Origin: an uncultured Candidatus Saccharibacteria bacterium
GTDB taxonomy: Bacteria; Patescibacteriota; Saccharimonadia; Saccharimonadales; Saccharimonadaceae
NCBI GenBank assembly: GCA_945872155.1
Contig: CAMBYK010000003.1
Span: forward strand, 1 to 36,252
Length of the DNA: 36,252 nucleotides
Direction of reading: 5' to 3'
Under the pieces are notes generated by a model. It worked only from the letters and a program-made list of their open reading frames with translations, was not told the DNA's origin and ran no database searches. This document shows, in pieces, positions 8,194-14,532 of this stretch; positions within the stretch are counted from its first letter, which is position 1; each line of letters starts with the position of its first letter. The position numbers and the translations under genes were made by a program.

Positions 8194-9525
8194 ATGAAAT
8201 CTCTACCAATTGTCGCTCTTATCGGTCAGACCAACGCCGGCAAATCCAGCCTACTCAATCGTTTTGCGCGTAAAAATATCGCCATCGTCGCCAGAGAAGA
8301 AGGCACCACGCGCGACAACGTTTCTGCCAAAATAGACCAGTCTTTCTTACTCATCGATACTGCCGGTCTTAAAAATCCCGAAGACGACTTCGAAGCCAAC
8401 ATCCAAGATCAAATCGCCGATGCCATCGACTCCGCTGATCTAATTCTCTTAGTTCAAGATTCCACTAAGTTTATCAATCAAAGAGACCGGAACATTGCTC
8501 GTCTAGCATTAAAATCCAAAAAACCAGTTTTTTTGGTTCTTAATAAATCCGATCTCGGCGACGCTTTAGAGTTGCAAGAATTCCGCGGTCTCGGCGTCAA
8601 ACCAGAGCAAACCTTCACCGTTTCCGCCACCACCGGACAGGGCACTCGCGAGCTAAAAACTGCCATTTTACGCCATTTCTCTCTGTCAACTCCCGTCTTG
8701 AGCGCGGAGCAAAGTTCCGAAACTCTCTCTCAAAGTCCCGCCACCGAAACTCTCTCCATCGCCCTTATCGGTCGCCCCAACGCCGGCAAAAGTTCACTTT
8801 TTAATTCTCTTGCCAAAAAACAACAAGCCCTCGTCAGCTCGCGCCAAGGCACTACTCGCGACATCAACCGCGTCCAAATCAAATTCAAAGGCCAGCCCAT
8901 CGAAATCCTCGATACCGCCGGTTTGCGCAAACCGGGCAAACGCGAAGTTGGTATCGAAAAATTCTCTGCCATCCGCACCCTTGCCGCCATCGAAGAGGCC
9001 GATGTCTGCGCCTTGCTTATCGATGCCACCGAGCCACACAGCAAACTTGACCAGTCTCTCGCCGGCCAAATCGTTGACGCCGGAAAAGGAATTATTCTCA
9101 TTCTCACCAAAACCGATCTCGTAGAAGATACCGACGCCATCCTCGATAAACTCGAATATGATTTCAATTTCATCCCCTTCGCCCCAGTGCTTATTACCAG
9201 TGCCTTGACCGGCAAAAATGTCACCAAACTCTACGACCTTGCCAGTCAAATCATTCAAGACAGCCGCATCGAAATCAAAACTTCCACACTCAACCAAATT
9301 CTCAATGACGCTATTTTGAGCCACCCTCCTGCCGGCCTCAAAAACACCCATCCCAAACCCAAATACATCGTCCAAACCGACACTACGCCACCTTGGTTTG
9401 TCATTCATGGTCGCGAAATGGAGCTCATGCACTGGTCTTACAAACGCTTTCTAGAGCGCAAAATCCGCGAAAAATACCCCTTCATCGGCATGCCAATCTT
9501 TTTCTCATTCAAAAACCAAAAATAG
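8194..9525 (+). CDS. der: Ribosome-assembly GTPase Der (EngA)
   Basis: 443 residues with two tandem GTPase domains and a C-terminal KH-like domain, the layout unique to Der, which acts in 50S subunit maturation. The first P-loop is GQTNAGKSS (residues 11-19), with DTAG in switch II and NKSD for guanine recognition. The second P-loop is GRPNAGKSS (193-201), with DTAG and TKTD. The KH domain occupies roughly the last 90 residues. In both P-loops the usual Val of NVGKS is Ala, and the first has GQTN where GRPN is usual; these are tolerated substitutions. Confidence 0.97.
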   Translation: MKSLPIVALIGQTNAGKSSLLNRFARKNIAIVAREEGTTRDNVSAKIDQSFLLIDTAGLKNPEDDFEANIQDQIADAIDSADLILLVQDSTKFINQRDRNIARLALKSKKPVFLVLNKSDLGDALELQEFRGLGVKPEQTFTVSATTGQGTRELKTAILRHFSLSTPVLSAEQSSETLSQSPATETLSIALIGRPNAGKSSLFNSLAKKQQALVSSRQGTTRDINRVQIKFKGQPIEILDTAGLRKPGKREVGIEKFSAIRTLAAIEEADVCALLIDATEPHSKLDQSLAGQIVDAGKGIILILTKTDLVEDTDAILDKLEYDFNFIPFAPVLITSALTGKNVTKLYDLASQIIQDSRIEIKTSTLNQILNDAILSHPPAGLKNTHPKPKYIVQTDTTPPWFVIHGREMELMHWSYKRFLERKIREKYPFIGMPIFFSFKNQK

Positions 9526-9530
9526 TCTGA

Positions 9531-9536
9531 TATAAT
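9531..9536 (+). promoter_or_regulatory. -10 box of the small membrane protein gene
   Basis: TATAAT, then TCAAAC (6 nt), then ATG at 9543. It lies 5 nt past the der stop codon. Confidence 0.55.
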
Positions 9537-9542
9537 TCAAAC

Positions 9543-9779
9543 ATGATTGGCTTAATCTTTATTGTCCTTGGCATGTTGCCGTACGCCTATATGGAGCAAC
9601 GACACCGTGGTCGGAGAGGTTCGCTGGTCGATCTGAGGATGGTAGGGATTGTCGTAATGATTACTGGTTGGGTTATTACTTTTTTTGAGTATAGCTTTAT
9701 GGAAGCAGTTGGCCGAATAGTTGTAGAAACTTTGGCCGCTGGCTTCGTATGGGGAATACTTATACCGCAAAATAAGTAA
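9543..9779 (+). CDS. Small two-helix membrane protein
   Basis: 78 residues that I cannot assign to a family. Helix 1 spans about residues 1-16 (MIGLIFIVLGMLPYAYM), then a basic loop (QRHRGRRGSLVDLR), helix 2 at about 34-50 and a further hydrophobic C-terminal stretch. Positive-inside loops predict a hairpin in the membrane. Its perfect -10 at leaderless distance supports it being real. It marks the start of the accessory island downstream of der. Confidence 0.6.
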   Translation: MIGLIFIVLGMLPYAYMEQRHRGRRGSLVDLRMVGIVVMITGWVITFFEYSFMEAVGRIVVETLAAGFVWGILIPQNK

Positions 9780-9833
9780 TATATTCTATTTGTTAAGCTT
9801 CAATATTAACAACTCGGGCAGTGTTGAGCGTGA

Positions 9834-9839
9834 TATAAT
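9834..9839 (+). promoter_or_regulatory. -10 box of unit 1
   Basis: TATAAT, then GAGTTT (6 nt), then ATG at 9846. Its first half lies within the left arm of the inverted repeat. Confidence 0.55.
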
Positions 9840-9845
9840 GAGTTT

Positions 9846-10031
9846 ATGGAAGCTATAGCTAGCAGTATACACACTTTTTCTAGAATTGCTGAACACGGTA
9901 TGGTTAGATCTAAGAATAATATCATGGAAAGCGATCTGTCGAAGATAGAGGACGATTTTTGCCAAAGTGTAAACGATCTAGGAAATTCTTACAAAAAAGT
10001 TATAGAGCAAGAAAATGAGCAACAAGAATAA
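9846..10031 (+). CDS. Small hypothetical protein, translationally coupled to the DUF2335 gene
   Basis: 61 residues, helical and charged, with no membrane segment and no recognised family. Heptad-like spacing of hydrophobics (ISKIEDDFCQSVNDLG-like stretch in the second half) suggests a short coiled coil. It overlaps the following gene by 17 nt, implying coupled translation. Leaderless start with a perfect -10. Confidence 0.5.
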   Translation: MEAIASSIHTFSRIAEHGMVRSKNNIMESDLSKIEDDFCQSVNDLGNSYKKVIEQENEQQE

Positions 10032-10419
10032 AAGAAACTTACAGAAAAAATACGCGAACGGACAAAATCAAGTAAATACAGGAATTAGCATATCTAGCCA
10101 AAAGGTATGGAGTGCTCCACTACCGCCGCCAGAAGTACTAAACGCCTATGAACCAAAGGTCCAGAATGCCATAATATCTGGTGCCGAAGAATATCGCCAT
10201 CACCGGATAGAAACAGAGAAGAAAATTACCAATACAGAATCTTTTACTATCAAGACCGTTTCTTTGACTTACGCCATTACTACTATCTCTCTGCTTATTT
10301 TGAGCGCAATAGCACTAATGATGAACAATATCGCTGCTGGTGCGCTTATAGCTATTATAGGCACAGCAGTGAACCTGGTACCCAAATTACTCTCTAAAAA
10401 AGACGATAAGAACAGCTAA
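10015..10419 (+). CDS. DUF2335-type predicted membrane protein
   Basis: 134 residues. After a polar N-terminus comes APLPPPEVLNAYEPKV, then EEYRHHRIETEKK, then two hydrophobic segments near residues 80-100 and 104-124, ending in KKDDK. The sequence PLPPPE followed by an H-rich amphipathic helix and a C-terminal pair of membrane helices is the DUF2335 pattern. That family is often found in mobile elements and prophages, and its function is not established. The preceding 61-aa gene overlaps its start. Confidence 0.7.
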   Translation: MSNKNKRNLQKKYANGQNQVNTGISISSQKVWSAPLPPPEVLNAYEPKVQNAIISGAEEYRHHRIETEKKITNTESFTIKTVSLTYAITTISLLILSAIALMMNNIAAGALIAIIGTAVNLVPKLLSKKDDKNS

Positions 10420-10471
10420 CAATATCACCCTTTACACTGCCCGAGAATTAACAACTTGGAGATGGTGATGG

Positions 10472-10477
10472 TATAAT
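10472..10477 (+). promoter_or_regulatory. -10 box of the protease gene
   Basis: TATAAT with TTAACA 18 nt upstream (10449-10454) as a candidate -35; 9 nt to the ATG at 10487. Confidence 0.55.
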
Positions 10478-10486
10478 TAGCCTATC

Positions 10487-11431
10487 ATGAAACTCTTTAA
10501 AAAACACGAGCTGACTCAGAAAAAACACAAGATAAGCTTTAAAAAGATAGTGTCATTAGTAATTGTTTTATTTATAGCCTCAAATATATTTTTTGACGCT
10601 ATTCCTGTTCGCTGGCTTTATCACGGGTACAAATCACTTTTTAATGCCGTAAGTTGTTCTGATGAAGAACAGTATTATGTCAATGAACAAGTTATCTACG
10701 ACAGTGATGTTCTTGAAGGGAACATTACGCGAGTTCAAGATAAAGCTCTTGGTACTAGACAAGTATGTTGGTCATACAGAGAAAAGAAAAACTTTGATAA
10801 AGTCATTAAGCCAGCCACTCCTTCTATTATTCGTGTTGGGACCAAGAAATTCAAAGAACCCGAACTTTTAGCGCTCACCCAGTCAGCCGGCATTCGCCAG
10901 CCTCTAGATAAAGAGCCGGTTACCATCTATTATGTTGACAATTACACTGATTTCGTCTGGGCGAGTGGACAGTATAGTTTTGCCAAGAAGGCAATTACTG
11001 TCAAACGTTCTGCTCGTCTTGAAGAACAAAAAACAATATTGGCTCATGAATATTTACATTACGTTTGGTATCGCGATGACCTAGAAAAAGATACTCGCCT
11101 TACTTCTGAGCTTACTAATTTTTACAATAACAACCCCGACTTAAAAGAACGAATGGCGAAATATACGCCAGAAATGACCAAACCGACTGAATTCTTTAGC
11201 TATGGTTGTACTGAATGGAGTGACGGCTATTTGACGCCATATATCGTCGAAAAATGTAATAAATACATTGATCGTAGCAAGCATCAGCCTTTCTGGATTG
11301 ATACTAAAAAGTGGCAGGAGGTAGAAAGCAGACGACAGGAGGCAGAACTTGATCGAAAATTTAAGCAATTAAGGGAAGAGTTTATACGGCAGGAGGCAGA
11401 ACGCGAAAAACTATGGCAAGAAGACTTATAA
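10487..11431 (+). CDS. Membrane-anchored protein with G5-like domain and HExxH metallopeptidase motif
   Basis: 314 residues. A lysine-rich N-terminus precedes one transmembrane helix (about 22-42), so the rest is probably extracellular. Residues ~70-120 (DVLEGNITRVQDKALGTRQ to IIRVGTK) match the G5 fold pattern, a glycan-associated module. ILAHEYLHYVW contains a zincin motif, His187-Glu188-xx-His191, and E235 in the PTEFFSYG segment is a plausible third zinc ligand. The C-terminal ~40 residues are a charged coiled coil with a repeated RRQEAE/RQEAE unit. It could be a cell-wall or surface protease carried by the island. The catalytic role is inferred from one motif only. Confidence 0.65.
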   Translation: MKLFKKHELTQKKHKISFKKIVSLVIVLFIASNIFFDAIPVRWLYHGYKSLFNAVSCSDEEQYYVNEQVIYDSDVLEGNITRVQDKALGTRQVCWSYREKKNFDKVIKPATPSIIRVGTKKFKEPELLALTQSAGIRQPLDKEPVTIYYVDNYTDFVWASGQYSFAKKAITVKRSARLEEQKTILAHEYLHYVWYRDDLEKDTRLTSELTNFYNNNPDLKERMAKYTPEMTKPTEFFSYGCTEWSDGYLTPYIVEKCNKYIDRSKHQPFWIDTKKWQEVESRRQEAELDRKFKQLREEFIRQEAEREKLWQEDL

Positions 11432-11490
11432 ACTGAGTAATTATATCGTCACCATCTCCAAATTAGATAGCAAAAGAAAAGGAGATAAAT

Positions 11491-12653
11491 ATGACTATGA
11501 CATATAGGCAATATTTGCAATATCACGCTAACAATCATCCTTCAGAAATTAAAAGAAACGAAGCAGGAGCCTTATTAAATATAGTTGGTGATGATAGGAA
11601 AATAAATGGGCATTTCTTGACTGGGGAAAAGGTAAATAGAGGACTATTTCGTACTCCAGATATTAAGGAAAAACAGTCAAATGGTTATTCGGCTACGACA
11701 ATTAATCGCGTAATTAACCCTTGGTGGGTTAATTCTTATAAGGAATATTCTAAAAATAATAAAGAAGGTTCTGGCCCCCGACCCGGTGGTGGTGGCTACG
11801 ACACAACCGTAGCCGACAACGCTCGTAAACTAGCTTTCCTAAACGACAAGCTCGGTCGTATGCCTGGTCAGCTAGATTTAATCAATCAAGCAGAGCAAAA
11901 CCGCTATGCTCACATTGAAGACGACTACAACCGCGCTAACAGCGATTTGGAAGATTCTTGGAAGCAAACCCAAGAAGACCATATACAGCCACTAGACAGC
12001 GTCTGGCGAGCCGTAGGAGGCAAATTGGCGTGGCAGATGACGACTTCAAAAAGCAACAGGACGCGTACGCTCGCTACTTCTCTCGTACTGGTTCTGGTAG
12101 TTCTAGTGCAGCTCAATTCACCGTGCCGACCCTCTTAGCTCGAGCTACACAGAAAATTCGCAACGATATTGAAGACAACAACGCCGAGAACGCAAGGGCG
12201 CAGGAAACTAGCTTCAATCGTGCAAGTTTAGACTATAAAAAAGGTAAACGCGATATTCTTACAAATCGCGAACGACAACGCGCCGAGGCTAAACAAACCT
12301 TTGATACAAAACGTGCAGGTTATTGGGATAGTGTAGCTGATTTGGAGCGCCAGAGAGCAGATCATCAGGGTAAAAGTATTGGTGATATTATCAACGCTGG
12401 AAATTCTGCCCTAAGTAATGCTGAGCGTTATGCTAGGGAAGCAACAAGTGCTGGTGGTCTATCTGAGGCCATGAAGTTCAAGCCAGTTGAATACAAAAAC
12501 GCCGAACAAAAAGACTGAACTTACGATCCGACAAAAACCAAGGTTGAAGACCAGCAAGGCGAAGAAGACAATGAAAACCTTTACAAAAAATACTTCCGAG
12601 ATAAAGAAGAGGAAAAGAAAAAGAAAAGTTGGATTTCAGCTACTGCCGCTTAA
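11491..12653 (+). pseudogene. Broken coiled-coil protein gene (frameshift near 12015-12030 and in-frame TGA at 12516)
   Basis: An SD (GGAG, 6 nt from the ATG at 11491) opens a frame that reads through a GSGPRPGGGG linker into a helical, charged region (QAEQNRYAHIEDDYNRANSD) and then loses sense after about 12020. The same kind of sequence resumes in the -1 frame (FKKQQDAYARYF, RTGSGSSSAAQF) to a TGA at 12516. After that TGA the same frame continues sensibly (YDPTKTKVEDQQ, NLYKKYFRDKEEEKKK) to a TAA at 12651. Long coiled-coil proteins with a GSGSSSAA break resemble phage virion-associated proteins, which is inference. AGGAGG (12015-12020) lies 9 nt before an in-frame GTG at 12030, so the second half might be translated separately. 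Confidence 0.65.
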
Positions 12654-12661
12654 AACTAAAC

Positions 12662-12692
12662 AAAATAGCCAGTTTATAGCTGGCTATTTTTT
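12662..12692 (+). terminator. Rho-independent terminator after the broken gene
   Basis: 11-bp perfect stem AAAATAGCCAG / CTGGCTATTTT, 7-nt loop, and a T tract of six. Confidence 0.9.
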
Positions 12693-12710
12693 ATGTGATA
12701 ACCTAAATAC

Positions 12711-12748
12711 AGGCGTCCAAAAAACCATTGTGGTTTTTTAGGGTGCCT
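12711..12748. repeat. 17-bp palindromic hairpin
   Basis: AGGCGTCC pairs with GGGTGCCT (two G-U pairs) and AAAAAACCA with TGGTTTTTT around a TTG loop, with one bulged A. It is followed by ATTTTATT on the plus strand, so it may be a second, weaker terminator. It lies between the broken coiled-coil gene and the tRNA relic. Confidence 0.6.
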
Positions 12749-12786
12749 ATTTTATTGCCACCTTACTTGAAACCATAATGAGAGTA

Positions 12787-12810
12787 TGGGGCTATGGTCT
12801 AACGGTTAAG
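12787..12810 (+). pseudogene. Relic of a tRNA 5' half
   Basis: GGGGCTATGGTCTAACGGTT, starting at 12788, reads as a tRNA acceptor 5' strand (GGGGCTA), TG, a D stem GTCT and D loop AACGGTTA, then stops two bases into the D-stem 3' strand (AG). No anticodon arm, T arm or TAGCCCC acceptor partner follows. The sequence at the break becomes the end of the YqaJ-like stub on the other strand. It looks like a deletion scar at an integration site, but it is short. Confidence 0.45.
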
Positions 12811-12894
12811 TTTCCCAAACGCACTACCACCACTCTTTCCTTTACGGTATTCAAGCCACTCTTCGGAGTTCTTTTCAAATTTCCTAATTATCAT
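12799..12894 (-). pseudogene. YqaJ-type exonuclease, N-terminal stub
   Basis: 31 codons starting at an ATG that overlaps the stop of the Rad52-like gene. The peptide contains SEEWLEYRKGKSGGSAFGKL, which fits the N-terminal motif of YqaJ/lambda-exonuclease-type viral recombinases (a Trp-Leu-x-x-Arg-x-Gly segment followed by a small Ser-rich turn that starts the active-site helix). The frame then runs into the tRNA relic and stops. The catalytic domain is missing, so the gene is dead. Exonucleases of this family normally partner a single-strand annealing protein, which is the adjacent upstream gene. Confidence 0.6.
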
Positions 12895-13591
12895 TTAGCG
12901 CTCCTTTGACTTGGTTGGATTTAATAATGCGGTCTTTAGCGATATTTTTTGCAGTTATTACCGTTTCTGCTTCTCGGATTTCTTTTGGTAGGTGGATAAA
13001 GAAACTTTGCAATTCTGGCATTGTTTGAATCTGCCTCATTCCAGCAAGAGCCTCATCAATCCTCGTCTGAAGTTCGTCGTCTTGTTGTTTTGGGCTTTCA
13101 AAGAGGTTGAAATAGCTCATTGTATTTTTGCGGTTCAAATCACGTCCAAACAACTTGCCAAGCTCCTCTGCGGCGTCTTTGATAGCAAAAGCCTTGGCGG
13201 CCGGTGCGCCAGTAGCTACGGCGTCTGATTTAATATGCGCTAGATCGGCAGCTGAGAAGCCCTTATCGGTCTTTAATGGGACAGCTCCAACTCCGTCGTG
13301 AAAACTCCATTCGTTGGTGATGGGGTTTAGGTAGTGCAGCCTGACCGTGCAACAAATACTCTGTGCTAGCAGAGTTATACTTTTAATTTCTACGCGCCAT
13401 TGTTGAAATAACACGTCAAGTAGTGTCTCTACCCTACCTATTGGTAAATACTTAACTCCCTTGGCGAATGGATGGTCCTCAATATAAGCTTTGGGTGGAT
13501 TTTGATTCAAGATGTCTTTAAGCTCACCCTGCTTTTTGAACTCTATCGTGCCGCCTTCAATTATTACAGGTAAGTCCTTAGCGGTTTTCAT
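12884..13591 (-). CDS. Rad52-type single-strand annealing protein
   Basis: 235 residues from the ATG at 13591. The core KYLPIGRVETLLDVLFQ, then WRVEIKS, GVGAVPL and AFAIKDAAEELGKLFGRDL fits the Rad52/Sak-type annealing fold: strand-rich centre, then an Ala-rich helix ending in (F)GRDL. Such proteins pair complementary single strands in phage recombination. The C-terminal ~80 residues are a charged helical tail. It is the last intact gene of a minus-strand string of very small ORFs; its start lies inside the preceding 53-aa gene, and its stop overlaps the YqaJ-like stub. An AAGGA sits 12 nt before the ATG. An earlier in-frame ATG at 13618 is possible but would add an overlap and has no better ribosome site. 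Confidence 0.7.
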   Translation of the reverse strand: MKTAKDLPVIIEGGTIEFKKQGELKDILNQNPPKAYIEDHPFAKGVKYLPIGRVETLLDVLFQQWRVEIKSITLLAQSICCTVRLHYLNPITNEWSFHDGVGAVPLKTDKGFSAADLAHIKSDAVATGAPAAKAFAIKDAAEELGKLFGRDLNRKNTMSYFNLFESPKQQDDELQTRIDEALAGMRQIQTMPELQSFFIHLPKEIREAETVITAKNIAKDRIIKSNQVKGALNDN

Positions 13592-13739
13592 AGTTATTAC
13601 TATTCCTTTCGATCTCATTCTCTATCTCAACGATGGTTTTATGTATTAAATCTGCCGTGTCTGAATAAAGACAGGAAAGATTTTCACAGATTTTCTTTTT
13701 CGACCATAGCTCTTCTAGCAAGCCCTGTTTACTCTGCAT
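13578..13739 (-). CDS. Small hypothetical protein (53 aa)
   Basis: GGAGGA lies 8 nt before the ATG at 13739, giving a 53-residue product that is helical, acidic toward the end (IVEIENEIERNSNN) and has two cysteines (KICENLSCLY). The SD sits in the last codons of the preceding 50-aa gene, and the 3' end overlaps the Rad52-like start by 14 nt, so translation is probably coupled. No family is recognised. Confidence 0.55.
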   Translation of the reverse strand: MQSKQGLLEELWSKKKICENLSCLYSDTADLIHKTIVEIENEIERNSNNYENR

Positions 13740-13740
13740 C

Positions 13741-13893
13741 TTAAAAATCCTCCAAATGATCATCACACCAAGCGTCATAGATAGCGTCTGGATCTACATC
13801 TTCTAGAGTTTGGTCGTTGGTATCATCCTCATATGCTTCTCTGTATGATGGGAAGCTCATAAAATAGGCGTGTTCTGCTGCTTCATTGCTCAT
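13741..13893 (-). CDS. Very acidic 50-aa protein
   Basis: Start codon at 13893 overlaps the TGA of the upstream gene (ATGA), with AAGGAGAG just upstream; stop TAA at 13741. By my count 16 of 50 residues are Asp or Glu and only one is Arg/Lys, with repeated pairs (YEDDTND, LEDVDPDAIYD, CDDHLEDF). Small, highly acidic phage proteins can be DNA mimics or inhibitors, but composition alone does not show that. Confidence 0.55.
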   Translation of the reverse strand: MSNEAAEHAYFMSFPSYREAYEDDTNDQTLEDVDPDAIYDAWCDDHLEDF

Positions 13894-14087
13894 TTAGACT
13901 CTCCTTTTATACAGACAAAATCGCGGTTATCGCCATACATAGTACCGGTGGCTTTCCAGGTACAGTGATTGGCTTTTGCATAAGCGGCCATGTTGGCTTC
14001 TTGCTTAATACCGCTAGCAATAACTACTAGAAGAAGCACGGTTATAATAAACACTATTGCTCCTATAGTTTTAAGATTATTCTTCAT
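13890..14087 (-). CDS. Small membrane-anchored protein with paired cysteines (65 aa)
   Basis: SD AAGGAG lies 7 nt before the ATG at 14087. A transmembrane helix (about residues 7-26, IGAIVFIITVLLLVVIASG) is followed by a short external domain with NHCTWKATGTMYGDNRDFVC; the two cysteines are 18 residues apart and could form a disulphide. The start overlaps the preceding 26-aa gene and the stop overlaps the next start (ATGA). I do not recognise the family. Confidence 0.65.
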   Translation of the reverse strand: MKNNLKTIGAIVFIITVLLLVVIASGIKQEANMAAYAKANHCTWKATGTMYGDNRDFVCIKGESK

Positions 14088-14157
14088 GGTTCGCTCCTTT
14101 TTTGAAGCTCACATTTATTTTTTGTGTTTTGCTGAGATTCTTGATCTTAATCTTCAT
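14077..14157 (-). CDS. Basic 26-aa micro-peptide (paralogue of the dcw-cluster peptide)
   Basis: GAGGAG lies 7 nt before the ATG at 14157; stop TAA at 14077, overlapping the next gene. The peptide starts MKIKIKNLSKTQKINVSFKK and ends in an acidic GANHEE tail. Its segment NLSKTQKINVSFK matches NKSRAQKIKVNFK of the micro-ORF at 31494-31559 in 8 of 13 residues, with different codons at several identical residues (for example AGC/TCA, ATA/ATC, GTG/GTA). That, together with the SD and coupling, argues for a real peptide. Function unknown; it is the first gene of the minus-strand recombination operon. Confidence 0.55.
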   Translation of the reverse strand: MKIKIKNLSKTQKINVSFKKGANHEE

Positions 14158-14429
14158 CTCTTCTCTCCTCTCTTTACATCTTTGGTTATCTTGCCGAGCT
14201 GGATGACCTAACCAAAATGAAACAAATAACTGGTTGGTTTGCTTGGTGGACACCGTAGATTTGATGACTTTATGAAGCCGAATCTCATTTAGATTGGTTC
14301 GACCTCAATGGAATCATCAAAATAGCCACCCCTTTGCGCTGGGTGGCTATTTCAAAATCCGAAAATCAGCGCAAAGGCGATTTACGAATTCATTTTTAGA
14401 TGTGTTCTATCTGAATAGCTGAAATTGGC
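14158..14429. other. Non-coding spacer with a strong hairpin and possible pseudoknot
   Basis: No credible gene lies between the micro-peptide start and the phoH promoter. At 14320-14352 a perfect 12-bp stem AAATAGCCACCC / GGGTGGCTATTT encloses a loop CTTTGCGCT, and the same loop is complementary over 10 bases (CCTTTGCGCT, 14331-14340) to AGCGCAAAGG at 14368-14377. The plus strand lacks a T tract after the stem; the minus strand has TTTT, so it could serve as a terminator for leftward transcripts. Confidence 0.6.
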
Positions 14430-14460
14430 TTTACAGAGAGTTTCTACAATATGATATAAT
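14430..14460 (+). promoter_or_regulatory. Promoter of the PIN-PhoH gene
   Basis: TTTACA (14430-14435) or TTACAG (14431-14436), 18-19 nt spacer, then TATAAT (14455-14460). It is followed by a leader of about 65 nt holding a TGGGCC / GGCCCA hairpin (14477-14494) and T tracts. Confidence 0.6.
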
Positions 14461-14532
14461 CAAAACAGATTAATGAGTGGGCCAATCCGGGCCCATTTTG
14501 TTAATAGTTTTTTTCAAAAGGAGGTTATACCT

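Larger units (their letters stand above)
9813..10445. repeat. Imperfect 24-bp inverted repeat bracketing unit 1 (61-aa and DUF2335 genes)
   Basis: Left arm 9813-9836, right arm 10422-10445; 21 of 24 positions match, including a perfect 12-bp core (CTCGGGCAGTGT / ACACTGCCCGAG) and GTGATAT / ATATCAC. The left arm overlaps the promoter and ends 9 nt before the start codon. The right arm begins 2 nt after the DUF2335 stop. Confidence 0.75.
10454..11463. repeat. Imperfect 25-bp inverted repeat bracketing unit 2 (protease gene)
   Basis: Left arm 10454-10478, right arm 11439-11463; 22 of 25 positions match, including GGAGATGGTGA / TCACCATCTCC. The left arm contains the -10 box and ends 8 nt before the start codon. 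The right arm begins 7 nt after the stop and carries the same TATAAT facing back into the gene. Confidence 0.75.

Noticed and set aside
9531-9800. A third inverted-repeat bracket around the 78-aa gene
   Set aside because: The sequence after the stop (ATATATTCTATTTG) only loosely mirrors the region before the start, with gaps; not convincing beside the other two.
12516-12518. UGA read as an amino acid (code 25 or 4)
   Set aside because: ftsW, the PBP gene, phoH, rnhA and the FISUMP gene end at TGA in positions that agree with family lengths, overlapping starts or following terminators. UGA is therefore a normal stop and the case at 12516 is a lesion or a special event.
14293-14309. tRNA T-arm-like element (ATTGG-TTCGACC-TCAAT)
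   Set aside because: No matching acceptor 5' strand, D arm or anticodon arm can be placed upstream, and its acceptor side would not pair with the tRNA relic at 12787.
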